From: Micavibrio_C sp965231165
Lineage (GTDB): Bacteria; Pseudomonadota; Alphaproteobacteria; Micavibrionales; Micavibrionaceae
DNA length: 64,000 nucleotides
Assembly: GCA_965231165.1 (NCBI GenBank)
Contig: OZ246421.1
Coordinates: 1,860,001 to 1,924,000 of the forward strand
Direction: 5' to 3'
Made by a program: the position numbers and the translations under genes. The notes under the pieces are model-generated. The model saw only the letters and a list, made by a program, of their open reading frames with translations. It was not told the DNA's origin and ran no database searches. Shown one piece after another: positions 44,398-53,173 of this stretch (position 1 is its first letter; every line of letters starts with the position of its first letter).

Positions 44398-45620
44398 CCG
44401 GGAAAAAGGCACATAAATTCTCAAGCACCCCCGTCCTGATTTTTCTGGCGCTCATGCTCTGCGCCCGCCTGACGCCCGCCTTTGCCGATCACGAAGGTAC
44501 GGATGGTGCGCTTGATCGGCCCGGACAAGAGGCCTATCTGGTCGACCAGCTGAATAACAGCTGGATGCCCACCTTTCCGGAAATGGCCGACCAGTTTTCT
44601 GCCGTGATGATTCATCAAATATTCGGCATCGGCACCATTCTTGATGCCAAACACCAACTGGAAACGCAGCGCCTTTTCGGACAGCTGCGCGCCGAGGCCC
44701 ATAAAAATTATCTGGGTTCCGAGCAAATGTGTCGTTACGGCACCAATGTCAAAAGCTTGGCAGCAACAGAAGAGCTGGCGCGCGCCAATAAACGCATTCT
44801 TTCACAGGTGCTGCAGCAGCGCCTGACCTTGCGCAGTGGTTCGGTCGGTGAACGTGGGCGTTATTTCGACCAGCGCAACCGTTTTGAACAATTCCGCCGC
44901 GTCTATTGCGACCCGCAGGAAAACAACGCCGCTATGCGCAGAGCTGACATCCCCACCGCCAGCATCTGTATGACGGCTGCCGGGGGGCCGCGCATCGGTA
45001 ATGATATGGACTTCACGCGCCTGATCGATACGCGCCTGACGCTGAATGTCAATTTTACCGATGGTCTGATGACACCTGATGAAGAAGATGTTCTGGCGCT
45101 GGCACGGAATGTTTACTCTCACGATCTGATTGAATACAAGGCTGATGACGTTCTGTCCCGCCAAGGCAATACCGCCAACATCCTTGAGACGCGTTCCATG
45201 CACGCCCTGCGCAGCGTGGCGCATAATAGCTTCTCAGATATCGTGGGCATGAAGGCCAGCGGCAGCGGCACCGTCGGTCCCTTTATGTCGCGTATCGTAG
45301 AAGAGCTGGGCGTCCCCGCCGGGGACATCGCCCAGTTTTTAGGGGCCAATCCCAGCTATTTTGCGCAAATGGAAGTTCTGACCCGCAAAATGTATCAAAA
45401 CCCTGTGTTCTATACGAATCTCTACACCAAGCCGGAAAACCTGAAGCGTACCGGCGTGGCGTTGCAAGCCCTGCAGATCATGCATGATCGTGACCGCTTT
45501 GAGGCCAGCCTGCGCCGCGAAATGCTGCTTTCCACCATTCTGGAAATGAGGATACGGGAAGCACAGGAAGTCGTGGAAGGTGACCTGGGCGGCCGTAAAA
45601 ACGCCCCGACCCGCGAATAA
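44394..45620 (+). CDS. Secreted paralogue 5 of the five-gene family
   Basis: The shortest member (408 residues) has a signal peptide (1-31, AFA|DH) and, unlike the others, no cysteines behind it. Family blocks remain: IFGIGTILDAKHQLETQRLF (76-95), QMCRYGT (111-117), SLAATEE, RRVYCD, PDEEDVLALARNVYSH, LRSVAHNSFSDIVGMKASG, PSYFAQMEVLTRKMYQNPVF and LRREMLLSTILEM. It ends the ATGA-coupled array; 145 bases later flgK begins behind its own promoter. Confidence 0.87.
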   Translation: MTGKKAHKFSSTPVLIFLALMLCARLTPAFADHEGTDGALDRPGQEAYLVDQLNNSWMPTFPEMADQFSAVMIHQIFGIGTILDAKHQLETQRLFGQLRAEAHKNYLGSEQMCRYGTNVKSLAATEELARANKRILSQVLQQRLTLRSGSVGERGRYFDQRNRFEQFRRVYCDPQENNAAMRRADIPTASICMTAAGGPRIGNDMDFTRLIDTRLTLNVNFTDGLMTPDEEDVLALARNVYSHDLIEYKADDVLSRQGNTANILETRSMHALRSVAHNSFSDIVGMKASGSGTVGPFMSRIVEELGVPAGDIAQFLGANPSYFAQMEVLTRKMYQNPVFYTNLYTKPENLKRTGVALQALQIMHDRDRFEASLRREMLLSTILEMRIREAQEVVEGDLGGRKNAPTRE

Positions 45621-45676
45621 TATTATAACTATTTGATTTATATATATAAAATATCTCTTCGTGGAATATTTCCGCG

Positions 45677-45692
45677 TGGCACCCTTCTTGCA
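45677..45692 (+). promoter_or_regulatory. Sigma-54 (-24/-12) promoter of flgK-flgL
   Basis: TGGCACCCTTCTTGCA matches the sigma-54 consensus TGGCAC-N5-TTGCA with both invariant GG and GC and the exact spacing. The predicted start is near 45703-45705, about 60 bases before the flgK ATG (45766), which has an ACGAGGA ribosome-binding site. Control of hook-filament genes by sigma-54 is known in Caulobacter and others. Confidence 0.85.
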
Positions 45693-45765
45693 AAACATGT
45701 TACAGGCGCTGATTTCCGGTTTATTCCGGTGAAAAGACGCCCTTCGGATTTTTACGAGGAAAAAC

Positions 45766-48144
45766 ATGTCGTTAAGCGGTCTAGATGCAGCATTATCCGG
45801 TTTGCGGGTGGCCCAGCAGCAGCTGAATGTCATCTCGAACAACGTCGCCAATGTCGGCACCGATGGCTATTCGCGGAAAATTTTGCCGCAATCCACGGTG
45901 GCCATACAGGGTCAGGCTGCGGGCGTGCGCGGCGATGCTATTATCCGCAATGTCGATATGAACCTGCAGCGTGATTACTGGACACAGGTTAGCTCCACCA
46001 CATTCTATGATACCAAAGTCGAATATCTCGACCGGATTCAGCAATTCCATGGCGCGCCGGAGAGCGAGCTTTCCGTGTCCGCACAGATCAGCAAGCTGCG
46101 CGATGCGTTTGCGTCACTGGCAGACAGTCCGGAAGACACCTACCTGCAACGGGCAGCGATTCAGCAGGCGCAGACGACCGCCTCAAAATTCAATGATTTT
46201 TCTACCCTGCTTGATGAATTGCGCAACGATGCGCAGGAAGAAATGACCCTGACTGTGCAGCAAATCAATAACAAGCTGCAGACGATTGCGTCGCTTAATA
46301 AAGAAATCAAGCTTGATACGGCTTTCGGCAAGACAACGGCCGCCACGTCTGATCTGCGCGACAAGACTATTAAAGAGCTTTCTGGCCTTATAGACATCTC
46401 CTTCTTCACCCGGCCTGATGGCGTTCTGGTCGTGCAAACACGGCAGGGCGTACAGCTGGCTGATGAACGCGCCGAAACTGTTTTCTTTGACATGGGCGCG
46501 CCGCTCGGCCCCGACAGCTACTACCCGGCATCAGCCAACGGTATTTATGTCGGCGGCGATCCCGCTGAAAATGCGAACGCCATTAACGTCACGACAACGG
46601 GATTGGGTGCGCAACTGGGCGCATTGATCGAACTGCGCGATGATATATTGCCGCGCCAACAAGCGCAGCTTGATGAACTGGCGCACAAAATGGCCCTGCG
46701 CTTCGAAGCGCAAGGTTTGCGCCTATTTACGGATGCGTCCGGCTCTGTGCCTGCCGATACCGCACCCGTACCTAATCCGCCGGGACCGTTATCACCGGTA
46801 GCATATGTCGGATTTTCCCGCGAAATGCAGGTCAATCAAAATATCGTGAATGATAATTCACTGATCCAGTCGGGCACAGCCGCCGCCGATATGCCCGTCC
46901 AGTCCGGTTCGAATGAAGTCCTCCGCCGGATTGCTGAATTTGTTTTTGGTGAAATCGACCACCAGGAAGCCGTGGGTAATGTCGATATACGCGCTGCCGG
47001 TACAGGCGGCGTGACCATGCAGGAATGGCTGGGACTTTATTCGCAGAATACCGTCAAGGGCACACTTAATCTTTCACAATATTCCGATCTGCAGGCATTG
47101 ATCGATGCGGGCGGTACGACCTTTGACCCCAACCCGCCGGGGCCGCCGATCAATGATGAATTCGAGATTACCTTCGATGATCCGCGATTGGTGCCGCCTG
47201 TGGCCGCACAAACCTATACTTTAAGTCTGAGCGCTATCAATGCGGCTTATCCGATCGGCGGCGCAATTGTCAATGCTGCCGACCAGTTGGTGGCCGCGAT
47301 CAACAATCTGGCCCCACCGACCGATCCAGCCTTTGCCGTACAGGCCAGCAAAAGTCCCTATGGCGAACTCATCATTCAGTCACGCGCCAACATCACAATC
47401 GATTCATCGACATCGATCAGCGGCATGCGCCCGGAAGGGCTGGCATTACTGGGCCTGACCGATGGCAGCTATACGACAACAGATCCCTATATCGAGATTC
47501 AAGTCGGCAAAGACAACCCCGTACGAGTGACCATAGAACCGGGCGATACGGAAGTCGAGCTCGCCGCCAAGCTGGAATATAACGCGCTAACCGGAACCGG
47601 TGTCCCGGGGTTATATGTCGATATCGATGTCGCGACAGGTTTCCTGACATTGCGACCCGGCAACGACGACAGCAATGGCGGTCCGGTCTTCGGCGGCGAT
47701 ATCAAGATTGTCGGCGGCCCCTTTACCGCCGATGGCACGGGCGGCTCCGGGATCGCTAACGGTGCCACTGTTCTTGAATCCCTGTTTGGCAACAACAATC
47801 CGATTGCCAATATCAGGCACGATGCCACATCAGCTTTCCGCTACAGTAATCTCGGACCAGATGCTGCCTTAAACACGGGCATTATCAGTTCGACCACGCT
47901 GATTGATTATTCCCAGAAGATGGTCAACCAACATGCCGAGGAAATTTTGACGGCGGAAGCGCACCGCGATGACGAGCAATCATTCCGCGATCTTCTGAAC
48001 ACTGAATTCATGGAGAAATCCACCGTCAATATCGACGAGGAGCTTTCGCATCTGATTGTCGTCCAGACCGCTTATGCGGCGTCTGCGCGCATGATCAGCG
48101 CAATTGATGAGCTGTTCCAAGAGCTCATCAATGCGGTCCGCTAA
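45766..48144 (+). CDS. flgK: Flagellar hook-associated protein 1
   Basis: FlgK forms the hook-filament junction. The 792-residue protein starts with LSGLDAALSGLRVAQQQLNV and ISNNVANVGTDGYSRK, the rod/hook N-terminal motif, and ends with the matching C-terminal helix region (EELSHLIVVQTAYAASARMI). The central part, about residues 330-690, is a large variable insertion (typical FlgK is about 550) rich in beta-type segments, with repeated NPPGP sequences. It is followed after 24 bases by flgL; no other flagellar genes are in the window. Confidence 0.95.
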   Translation: MSLSGLDAALSGLRVAQQQLNVISNNVANVGTDGYSRKILPQSTVAIQGQAAGVRGDAIIRNVDMNLQRDYWTQVSSTTFYDTKVEYLDRIQQFHGAPESELSVSAQISKLRDAFASLADSPEDTYLQRAAIQQAQTTASKFNDFSTLLDELRNDAQEEMTLTVQQINNKLQTIASLNKEIKLDTAFGKTTAATSDLRDKTIKELSGLIDISFFTRPDGVLVVQTRQGVQLADERAETVFFDMGAPLGPDSYYPASANGIYVGGDPAENANAINVTTTGLGAQLGALIELRDDILPRQQAQLDELAHKMALRFEAQGLRLFTDASGSVPADTAPVPNPPGPLSPVAYVGFSREMQVNQNIVNDNSLIQSGTAAADMPVQSGSNEVLRRIAEFVFGEIDHQEAVGNVDIRAAGTGGVTMQEWLGLYSQNTVKGTLNLSQYSDLQALIDAGGTTFDPNPPGPPINDEFEITFDDPRLVPPVAAQTYTLSLSAINAAYPIGGAIVNAADQLVAAINNLAPPTDPAFAVQASKSPYGELIIQSRANITIDSSTSISGMRPEGLALLGLTDGSYTTTDPYIEIQVGKDNPVRVTIEPGDTEVELAAKLEYNALTGTGVPGLYVDIDVATGFLTLRPGNDDSNGGPVFGGDIKIVGGPFTADGTGGSGIANGATVLESLFGNNNPIANIRHDATSAFRYSNLGPDAALNTGIISSTTLIDYSQKMVNQHAEEILTAEAHRDDEQSFRDLLNTEFMEKSTVNIDEELSHLIVVQTAYAASARMISAIDELFQELINAVR

Positions 48145-48168
48145 TTTTTTAGATAGAGAGGTTTTGTC

Positions 48169-49248
48169 ATGGCATTCGTATCGACATTAGGGCAGGCGCT
48201 GGATCAGGTTGAACGCCTGAAGACACTGCAAAGCCAGTTGGGTACGTTGCAAACCCAACTGACCACCGGCAAGAAAACAGACCTGTATAAGGGCCTGGGC
48301 TCGGATGTCATCGCCTCGAAGAAGGCGCGCGCCAGCTTCAATGCACTTGATAACTACCTGAACAATATCACCATAGCGTCCCGCCGTATCGAGATGACAA
48401 GCTCGGTCATCGAAGAAATTCAGGCGCAATCGAGGAATCTGCTGGGAACACTGGAAGGACAAACGCAACAGGGCGAATATGAAATAGCGGCATTATCGGA
48501 TTACGCTAAGAACCTGAAAGGTTTCGTTTATAATTTGCTGAACGAAAAAGATGGTGATCGCTATGTGCTGGGCGGCGCCAATACGCTGAACAAGCCGCTG
48601 ACGGATACGGGCGGCCTTGATACCTATGCGACCAAGCAAATCACGGACTGGGTTAACGGCGTTATTACCACAGACCAGTTCATGCAAAGCTATCAGGACA
48701 GCACACAACTGACAGATACCATCATCGGCTACAGCCCCGAATTATCGAGTGGGCAAACGAAGAATGTTACGGTGCGCGTCGATGATAATGCGGAAATTGA
48801 TTACACCGTTAAGGCCAATGCCACGCCTTTCCGCAACATCCTGATTGCGATCAGCATGATTGAAAATATCGACAACGTTATCGACGAGGTGACGCTGGAT
48901 CCCGCCGATAATCCCGCCACAACCGTGACAGCGCCCGGATCGACGATTGCAGAGCAGAATGAAAATTTTTACCGCGTCTTCAACGATATCGCGGCGATGA
49001 TGAACAAGGCACTGGACCAGATTGACAGCGAACGGTTCAAGCTGGCGCAGGCGCAGGCGCAGATCACGCAGATCGGCGAAAACCACAAGATTGAGAAGAA
49101 CACGTTATCGAACACCATTGCCAATGTCGAAAACGTAGACATAAACGAAGTAGCGTTAAAGCTGAACACATTGACGATCCAGCTTGAGGCGTCCTACCGG
49201 GTTACCGCCACGGTCAGCTCACTCAATCTGACAAAATTCCTCTCTTAA
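48169..49248 (+). CDS. flgL: Flagellar hook-associated protein 3 / flagellin-like FlgL
   Basis: FlgL is the second junction protein between hook and filament. The 359-residue protein has flagellin-type helical ends: LDQVERLKTLQSQLGTLQTQ near the N-terminus, LTTGKKTDLYKGLGSD, and at the C-terminus EVALKLNTLTIQLEASYRVT and SSLNLTKFLS. Position behind flgK makes FlgL more likely than a flagellin. A bidirectional terminator follows. Confidence 0.9.
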   Translation: MAFVSTLGQALDQVERLKTLQSQLGTLQTQLTTGKKTDLYKGLGSDVIASKKARASFNALDNYLNNITIASRRIEMTSSVIEEIQAQSRNLLGTLEGQTQQGEYEIAALSDYAKNLKGFVYNLLNEKDGDRYVLGGANTLNKPLTDTGGLDTYATKQITDWVNGVITTDQFMQSYQDSTQLTDTIIGYSPELSSGQTKNVTVRVDDNAEIDYTVKANATPFRNILIAISMIENIDNVIDEVTLDPADNPATTVTAPGSTIAEQNENFYRVFNDIAAMMNKALDQIDSERFKLAQAQAQITQIGENHKIEKNTLSNTIANVENVDINEVALKLNTLTIQLEASYRVTATVSSLNLTKFLS

Positions 49249-49251
49249 ATG

Positions 49252-49280
49252 AAAAAGGCGTCTTCTAAAGACGCCTTTTT
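49252..49280. terminator. Bidirectional terminator between flgL and the TcpQ-like gene
   Basis: AAAAAGGCGTCTT (49252-49264) and AAGACGCCTTTTT (49268-49280) form a 13-bp stem with a 3-base loop; the A/T ends give a T-run on both strands, so it can stop both flgL and the convergent minus-strand gene. Confidence 0.9.
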
Positions 49281-49306
49281 AAATAACTTCTGATTAAGAG
49301 TTCTTA

Positions 49307-50599
49307 TCAGGGATAGTTTTCAACCAGCAAGACCGACGGGCCTTTGGGCAGATTGGGGTGAAGTTTCCCCTGCGGGCGCGGCTCCACCTTGCCATAGAGG
49401 CTGAATATTTTTGTCACAGCATCCGGGAATGTGCCATGCAGGCTGAAGTTGTCCGGCAGTTTATATTCGTAACCTGAATCCCAGATCATCTCTACGCCTG
49501 CGGCGTCTGACCATTCTTCCAGAACATCACGCAAATTGCGATTGCTCTCAGCCTGCCAGAAACGCACAGCAAAAGGGTCGAGAACATTGCTTGCACTGTT
49601 GTCAACAGAAGCACTCTGCGCCATAGGGCGATCAGCCAGCATCGGAGATGCGCTTTCTATCCTGTCGTCAGCGTAAGAAATTTTCTGCGCCTTGAGCGGA
49701 ATCGGCGCACCAGAACCGGGCAACGGCGTCACGGCTGCGGCGGGGGCAACGGCTGCGGCTTGCGTCGCTGGTGAAACCTCATTTTCAATCAGTACGCCCT
49801 GCTCTTGAGTCTGTGGCGGCGGGGGTGCGATATTTCCCTTATCTTCATCGGAAGTAAAAATAGAATCCATGAAGCTTTTTCTTTGCGGCGCGCGGCGCGG
49901 ATAATTATCCGATGTGCCTTCGCCGCGCAGGGCTGGTGTCGCAGATGCATCCATAGACAGGGGAGCATCAGCAGGCGGACGCGGTATCAGCACATCTTGC
50001 GGCGGCTCCGCCATCGGTTCTGTGATCGCGGATGTTTCAAAAGACGGTGTACCGCTACGTACGATCACAGCCGTTCCGGCAATTTCAGCGCGCAGATTGT
50101 GCGGTTGCAGCGCTTCGTTCAAAACTTCATTCCAGGGCTTGCCGCCATTCCAGGAAATTCTGACTCCCGGATTTACATTGGAAGCGAAGGAATAGGCGAA
50201 TTCAGCCGGCACGATCTGGCCCAGCGCCAGCGCCAACGGAATATCGGAACCAAAACCAAGAGCTTCAGCAAACGGACCGGAAGGCATCGGCGCTGCCAGC
50301 GTTTCGGCAGGCATCACTACCAGAGCGTCGGATTCTTTTTCAATGAGAGGCTTGGGCGCGACATCGGAAACCACGACATCGACAGGCGCGGGCATGCCCG
50401 GAACAGGCGTAAGTTCCATCGCATCGACAGCGGTTGCCGGAGCGGCGGGCACCAGCGGGCCACCATCGGATGAAGCGGAAACCACAGGCGCTGCCGGGGG
50501 TGGTGTCCATTCAAAACCGGCATGAGCGGGAACAGCGAAGAAGCCCACCATCAAACCAGCCAAAGCCGTGCGGTATAAAACCACGCTTCTGTCTTTCAT
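49307..50599 (-). CDS. Exported protein with TcpQ-like C-terminal domain
   Basis: The 430-residue protein has a signal peptide (1-27, AHA|GF), a Pro/Ala-rich linker, a secretin-N/STN-like segment (about 118-180, with IPLALALGQIVPAEFAYSF and ISWNGGKPWNEVLNEAL), another disordered linker, and a C-terminal domain FWQAESNRNLRDVLEEWSDA ... IWDSGYEYKLPDNFSLHGTF (about 355-412). The latter pattern is that of TcpQ/PilL-type proteins, which accompany secretins in type IV pili and IncI-like systems. It lies at the end of the dotD-dotC-dotB-icmT unit and may stabilise the outer-membrane pore. Confidence 0.8.
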   Translation of the reverse strand: MKDRSVVLYRTALAGLMVGFFAVPAHAGFEWTPPPAAPVVSASSDGGPLVPAAPATAVDAMELTPVPGMPAPVDVVVSDVAPKPLIEKESDALVVMPAETLAAPMPSGPFAEALGFGSDIPLALALGQIVPAEFAYSFASNVNPGVRISWNGGKPWNEVLNEALQPHNLRAEIAGTAVIVRSGTPSFETSAITEPMAEPPQDVLIPRPPADAPLSMDASATPALRGEGTSDNYPRRAPQRKSFMDSIFTSDEDKGNIAPPPPQTQEQGVLIENEVSPATQAAAVAPAAAVTPLPGSGAPIPLKAQKISYADDRIESASPMLADRPMAQSASVDNSASNVLDPFAVRFWQAESNRNLRDVLEEWSDAAGVEMIWDSGYEYKLPDNFSLHGTFPDAVTKIFSLYGKVEPRPQGKLHPNLPKGPSVLLVENYP

Positions 50600-50759
50600 G
50601 TGACAACACCTTTCAATCTACTAATCAGGAAAAGACACGGGCGTACAGCCACCGGGACGCGCGTGTAAAATACGTTTTGACAATAATGTGTGAGGCCAAA
50701 AATGACAAGCGCCGGAAACCTGAATCCGGGGCAAAAACCCAAAAAAGACGGATATTTCG

Positions 50760-51068
50760 TTAGCCGAAATCTTTCATGGTGCGGCGGCGAAACCGCAGCC
50801 AGCCGGGGCGTTCATCACCAAAAAGCCAGACACGGAAGGCCCGGAGCGCCGCCGGGAAGGTCAGACCGCGTTTTTCCATGATCTTGAAAGTCACTGTGGA
50901 AATGACCACAAAAAACAAGGTAATCGGGCGCGCATAAAGCAAGAGCATCAAATACGGGATACCGGCGCGCGCATCCATATTAAAGAAGCGCACCGGGCGC
51001 ATCGTGTTGCGCCAGTGCCAATTCTGCTTCTCTATTTCGGTATCGTCTTTGGCGTTTGCCATATTCAC
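50760..51068 (-). CDS. icmT: IcmT/DotS inner-membrane protein
   Basis: IcmT (TraK in IncI) is a small inner-membrane component; in Legionella mutants are defective in host-cell exit. The 102 residues fit the family: HWRNTMRPVRFFNMDARAG, hydrophobic IPYLMLLLYARPITLFFVVI, then EKRGLTFPAALRAFRVWLFG and a basic C-terminal RFRRRTMKDFG. The start may be the ATG at 51062 rather than 51068. It follows dotB, matching the traJ-traK order of IncI plasmids. Confidence 0.9.
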   Translation of the reverse strand: MNMANAKDDTEIEKQNWHWRNTMRPVRFFNMDARAGIPYLMLLLYARPITLFFVVISTVTFKIMEKRGLTFPAALRAFRVWLFGDERPGWLRFRRRTMKDFG

Positions 51069-51152
51069 TCCCGACTTATAATCGCAGCCATTGTACCAGA
51101 ATTACAAAAAAGGATGAATGGGCCGTAAAGAAGAAGGCCCGATTCAGGAATA

Positions 51153-52316
51153 TTAACCGCCGCCGCCCGTGCTAGAGGCCAGCAGCAGATACCAGCGGCG
51201 CTCGATCTGTCCGGACTCAAAAGCGATTTTTGCCGAATCGGCCATCGTGCGGCCATAGGCGGGGATCATGCGCTGGATCGTGGAGGGCCAGTTAGTGAAT
51301 TCCATATCCAAAAGTTTCTCGCGCACCTCGGCGGGGAAGATCATCCATTCACGTACACCCATCCTGCCGCCATTGACCTTGGGCACCAGCGCTTGCGTTA
51401 CGACCATACGCAAACATTCCACCAATGCATAAGCGCGCTCCGCACGCTCGACAGCATCGAAGGTTGAAACCATACGCTGAATAGTCGAAGCCACCCCGGT
51501 TGTGTGGGTCGTGGTATAAACGGCATGGCCTGTCTGTGCCGCTTCAATAGACGCGGAAATAGTTTCACGGTCACGCGATTCACCGACAAGAATAACTTCC
51601 GGTTTACGGCGCAGGGCGTTACGCACACCGCGCGCAAAATCCGGCAGGTGGCGCGGGATTTCCGTCTGCGACACGAGAGAACGCGGCGAACGGATCGTGT
51701 CGTACACATACTCAATCGGCGATTCATAGGTCAGCATTTTGCCGCAACCATGCGGGCGCTCAAGCAGCATGCGGTTACCCGCCGCGAGCAAGGTCGATTT
51801 ACCGGAGCCGGTAGGCCCGGTGACAATCACAATCCCCTGACGCGGCGCCCAGTTATCAACGATCTCTTTTTCGATATTGAGGTCCTTGAGCGATGGCGGC
51901 GTACTGGGCAGAACCCGCATCGTCACCTGCGCGGCGTCGCGGCCACGTGACAGGATAGCTGTGATGTTCACACGGAAACGGATGCGGGTATAACGATCCG
52001 GCCTTACTTCGTAGGACAAATCGAGATCGGTGCCCGAGGCCAGACGCGCCTGCGCTTCCGGGCCGTAAATCTTGTGCAGAACGGCGCTCATATCGGCGGC
52101 ATCAAGTGCGCGGAAAGTGCCGGGGTAAAGTCCGCCATCCAGTTCGTGGTAAATCTGGCGGTCCGTCTGGAAAGTAATATCGGAAGCACCACGCTTCACC
52201 GACCACAACAGGAAATGATCGATATGGTCCTGCGTGAACCGACCAGGCTCTTCGGGCCAGGTCTGCCCCTTGCTATCCTTGCCTTTGAGAAGACTTATCG
52301 GCTTGCGGGCTGCCAT
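51153..52316 (-). CDS. dotB: Type IVB secretion ATPase DotB (PilT/VirB11-like)
   Basis: DotB (TraJ) is a hexameric secretion ATPase. The 387-residue protein has the Walker A GPTGSGKST (about 165-173), Asp box and Walker B region (EVILVGESRDRET, about 238-250) and His box TGHAVYTTTHTTGVA (about 258-272). Its start overlaps the dotC stop by 22 bases, and icmT follows after 84 bases. Legionella DotB is about 377 residues. Confidence 0.94.
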   Translation of the reverse strand: MAARKPISLLKGKDSKGQTWPEEPGRFTQDHIDHFLLWSVKRGASDITFQTDRQIYHELDGGLYPGTFRALDAADMSAVLHKIYGPEAQARLASGTDLDLSYEVRPDRYTRIRFRVNITAILSRGRDAAQVTMRVLPSTPPSLKDLNIEKEIVDNWAPRQGIVIVTGPTGSGKSTLLAAGNRMLLERPHGCGKMLTYESPIEYVYDTIRSPRSLVSQTEIPRHLPDFARGVRNALRRKPEVILVGESRDRETISASIEAAQTGHAVYTTTHTTGVASTIQRMVSTFDAVERAERAYALVECLRMVVTQALVPKVNGGRMGVREWMIFPAEVREKLLDMEFTNWPSTIQRMIPAYGRTMADSAKIAFESGQIERRWYLLLASSTGGGG

Positions 52317-53155
52317 TTTTCGATCCCTGGCACAAACTCAGGCTTGCCGGTAATTTGTACGGCACGATCGCCTACGCGCATTTTATCGTTTGCAGCTGTA
52401 ATGCCGCGATCAATTTGAAGCGCATAAGGCGGAGAGACCATGCCCTGCGCCAGCAGAAGACGGAAACGCACCATGCCGTTATAATCAGCCGAGAGCTGGT
52501 TCAGGTCGTCTGTAAAGATTTCGTCCGCTTGCTCAATACCTTTATTCCAGCCTTCGCGCACCCAGCGTTTCCAGCTCTCACGTTCTTCAGCTGTAGCCGG
52601 ACGGAGAATTTCCGGCGGCGGTGTTACTTCACCCCAATCTCGCTCCAGATAATTTCTCCAGCTGCGCGGCGCACTGACGATGCGGGCGTTACGGATGATT
52701 TCATAGACGCGATCAGACACGGCCGCTTCCTGACCGGTGCCTTCGATGATCAAGGCATTGATGTTCTCGGAAATAATCGGCGGCTCGATCAGCAGCCCCG
52801 AAGGGGCAGGGATCAGCAATTGGCGGAAATCGAATGTTTTGTCGAGCTGCGTCGTGCGCGTTTCCAGTTCGTTACGGATATGGAAGGTGCGCCATGCCAG
52901 ACCGCCGCGCGCACCGTAAGAAAGTGCGGCTTCCTTGACGGCCTTATTGCGCATGTCGAAAGCAAACCCGGAAGGTTTTCTTTCATTACCGTCGGCATCA
53001 ATCGTCTTAACAGGGCTTAAACCGCCTTCAAGATTTTCAAGTTCGCCAACCGGCGGCGGCAGCGGCGTTTCACCCTGCTCGACATCAACAGCATAAGCGG
53101 GTGCCGCCAGCAGCAATACCACAGCCAGCGACAAGCAAATCGTCTTCATATTCAT
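52295..53155 (-). CDS. dotC: DotC outer-membrane core protein
   Basis: DotC (TraI) helps DotH reach the outer membrane. The ATG at 53155 (286 residues) is preferred to a TTG at 53173. A signal peptide ends at about APAYA|V, with no Cys at the cleavage site, so unlike Legionella DotC it does not look like a lipoprotein. Family segments are clear: GLSPVKTIDADGNERKPSGF region, ALSYGARGGLAWRTFHIRN, FDFRQLLIPAPSGLLIEPPI, and RFRLLLAQGMVSPPYAL. It lies between dotD and dotB with 18 bases to dotD. Confidence 0.92.
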   Translation of the reverse strand: MNMKTICLSLAVVLLLAAPAYAVDVEQGETPLPPPVGELENLEGGLSPVKTIDADGNERKPSGFAFDMRNKAVKEAALSYGARGGLAWRTFHIRNELETRTTQLDKTFDFRQLLIPAPSGLLIEPPIISENINALIIEGTGQEAAVSDRVYEIIRNARIVSAPRSWRNYLERDWGEVTPPPEILRPATAEERESWKRWVREGWNKGIEQADEIFTDDLNQLSADYNGMVRFRLLLAQGMVSPPYALQIDRGITAANDKMRVGDRAVQITGKPEFVPGIEKWQPASR

Positions 53156-53173
53156 GAGGTTCACCCGCAACAA

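Noticed and set aside
38875..45620. Identification of the five paralogues as IcmX or VirB5-like subunits
   Set aside because: Both are exported T4SS proteins of comparable type, but I can match none of the family blocks to what I know of them, and neither is known as a five-gene tandem array.
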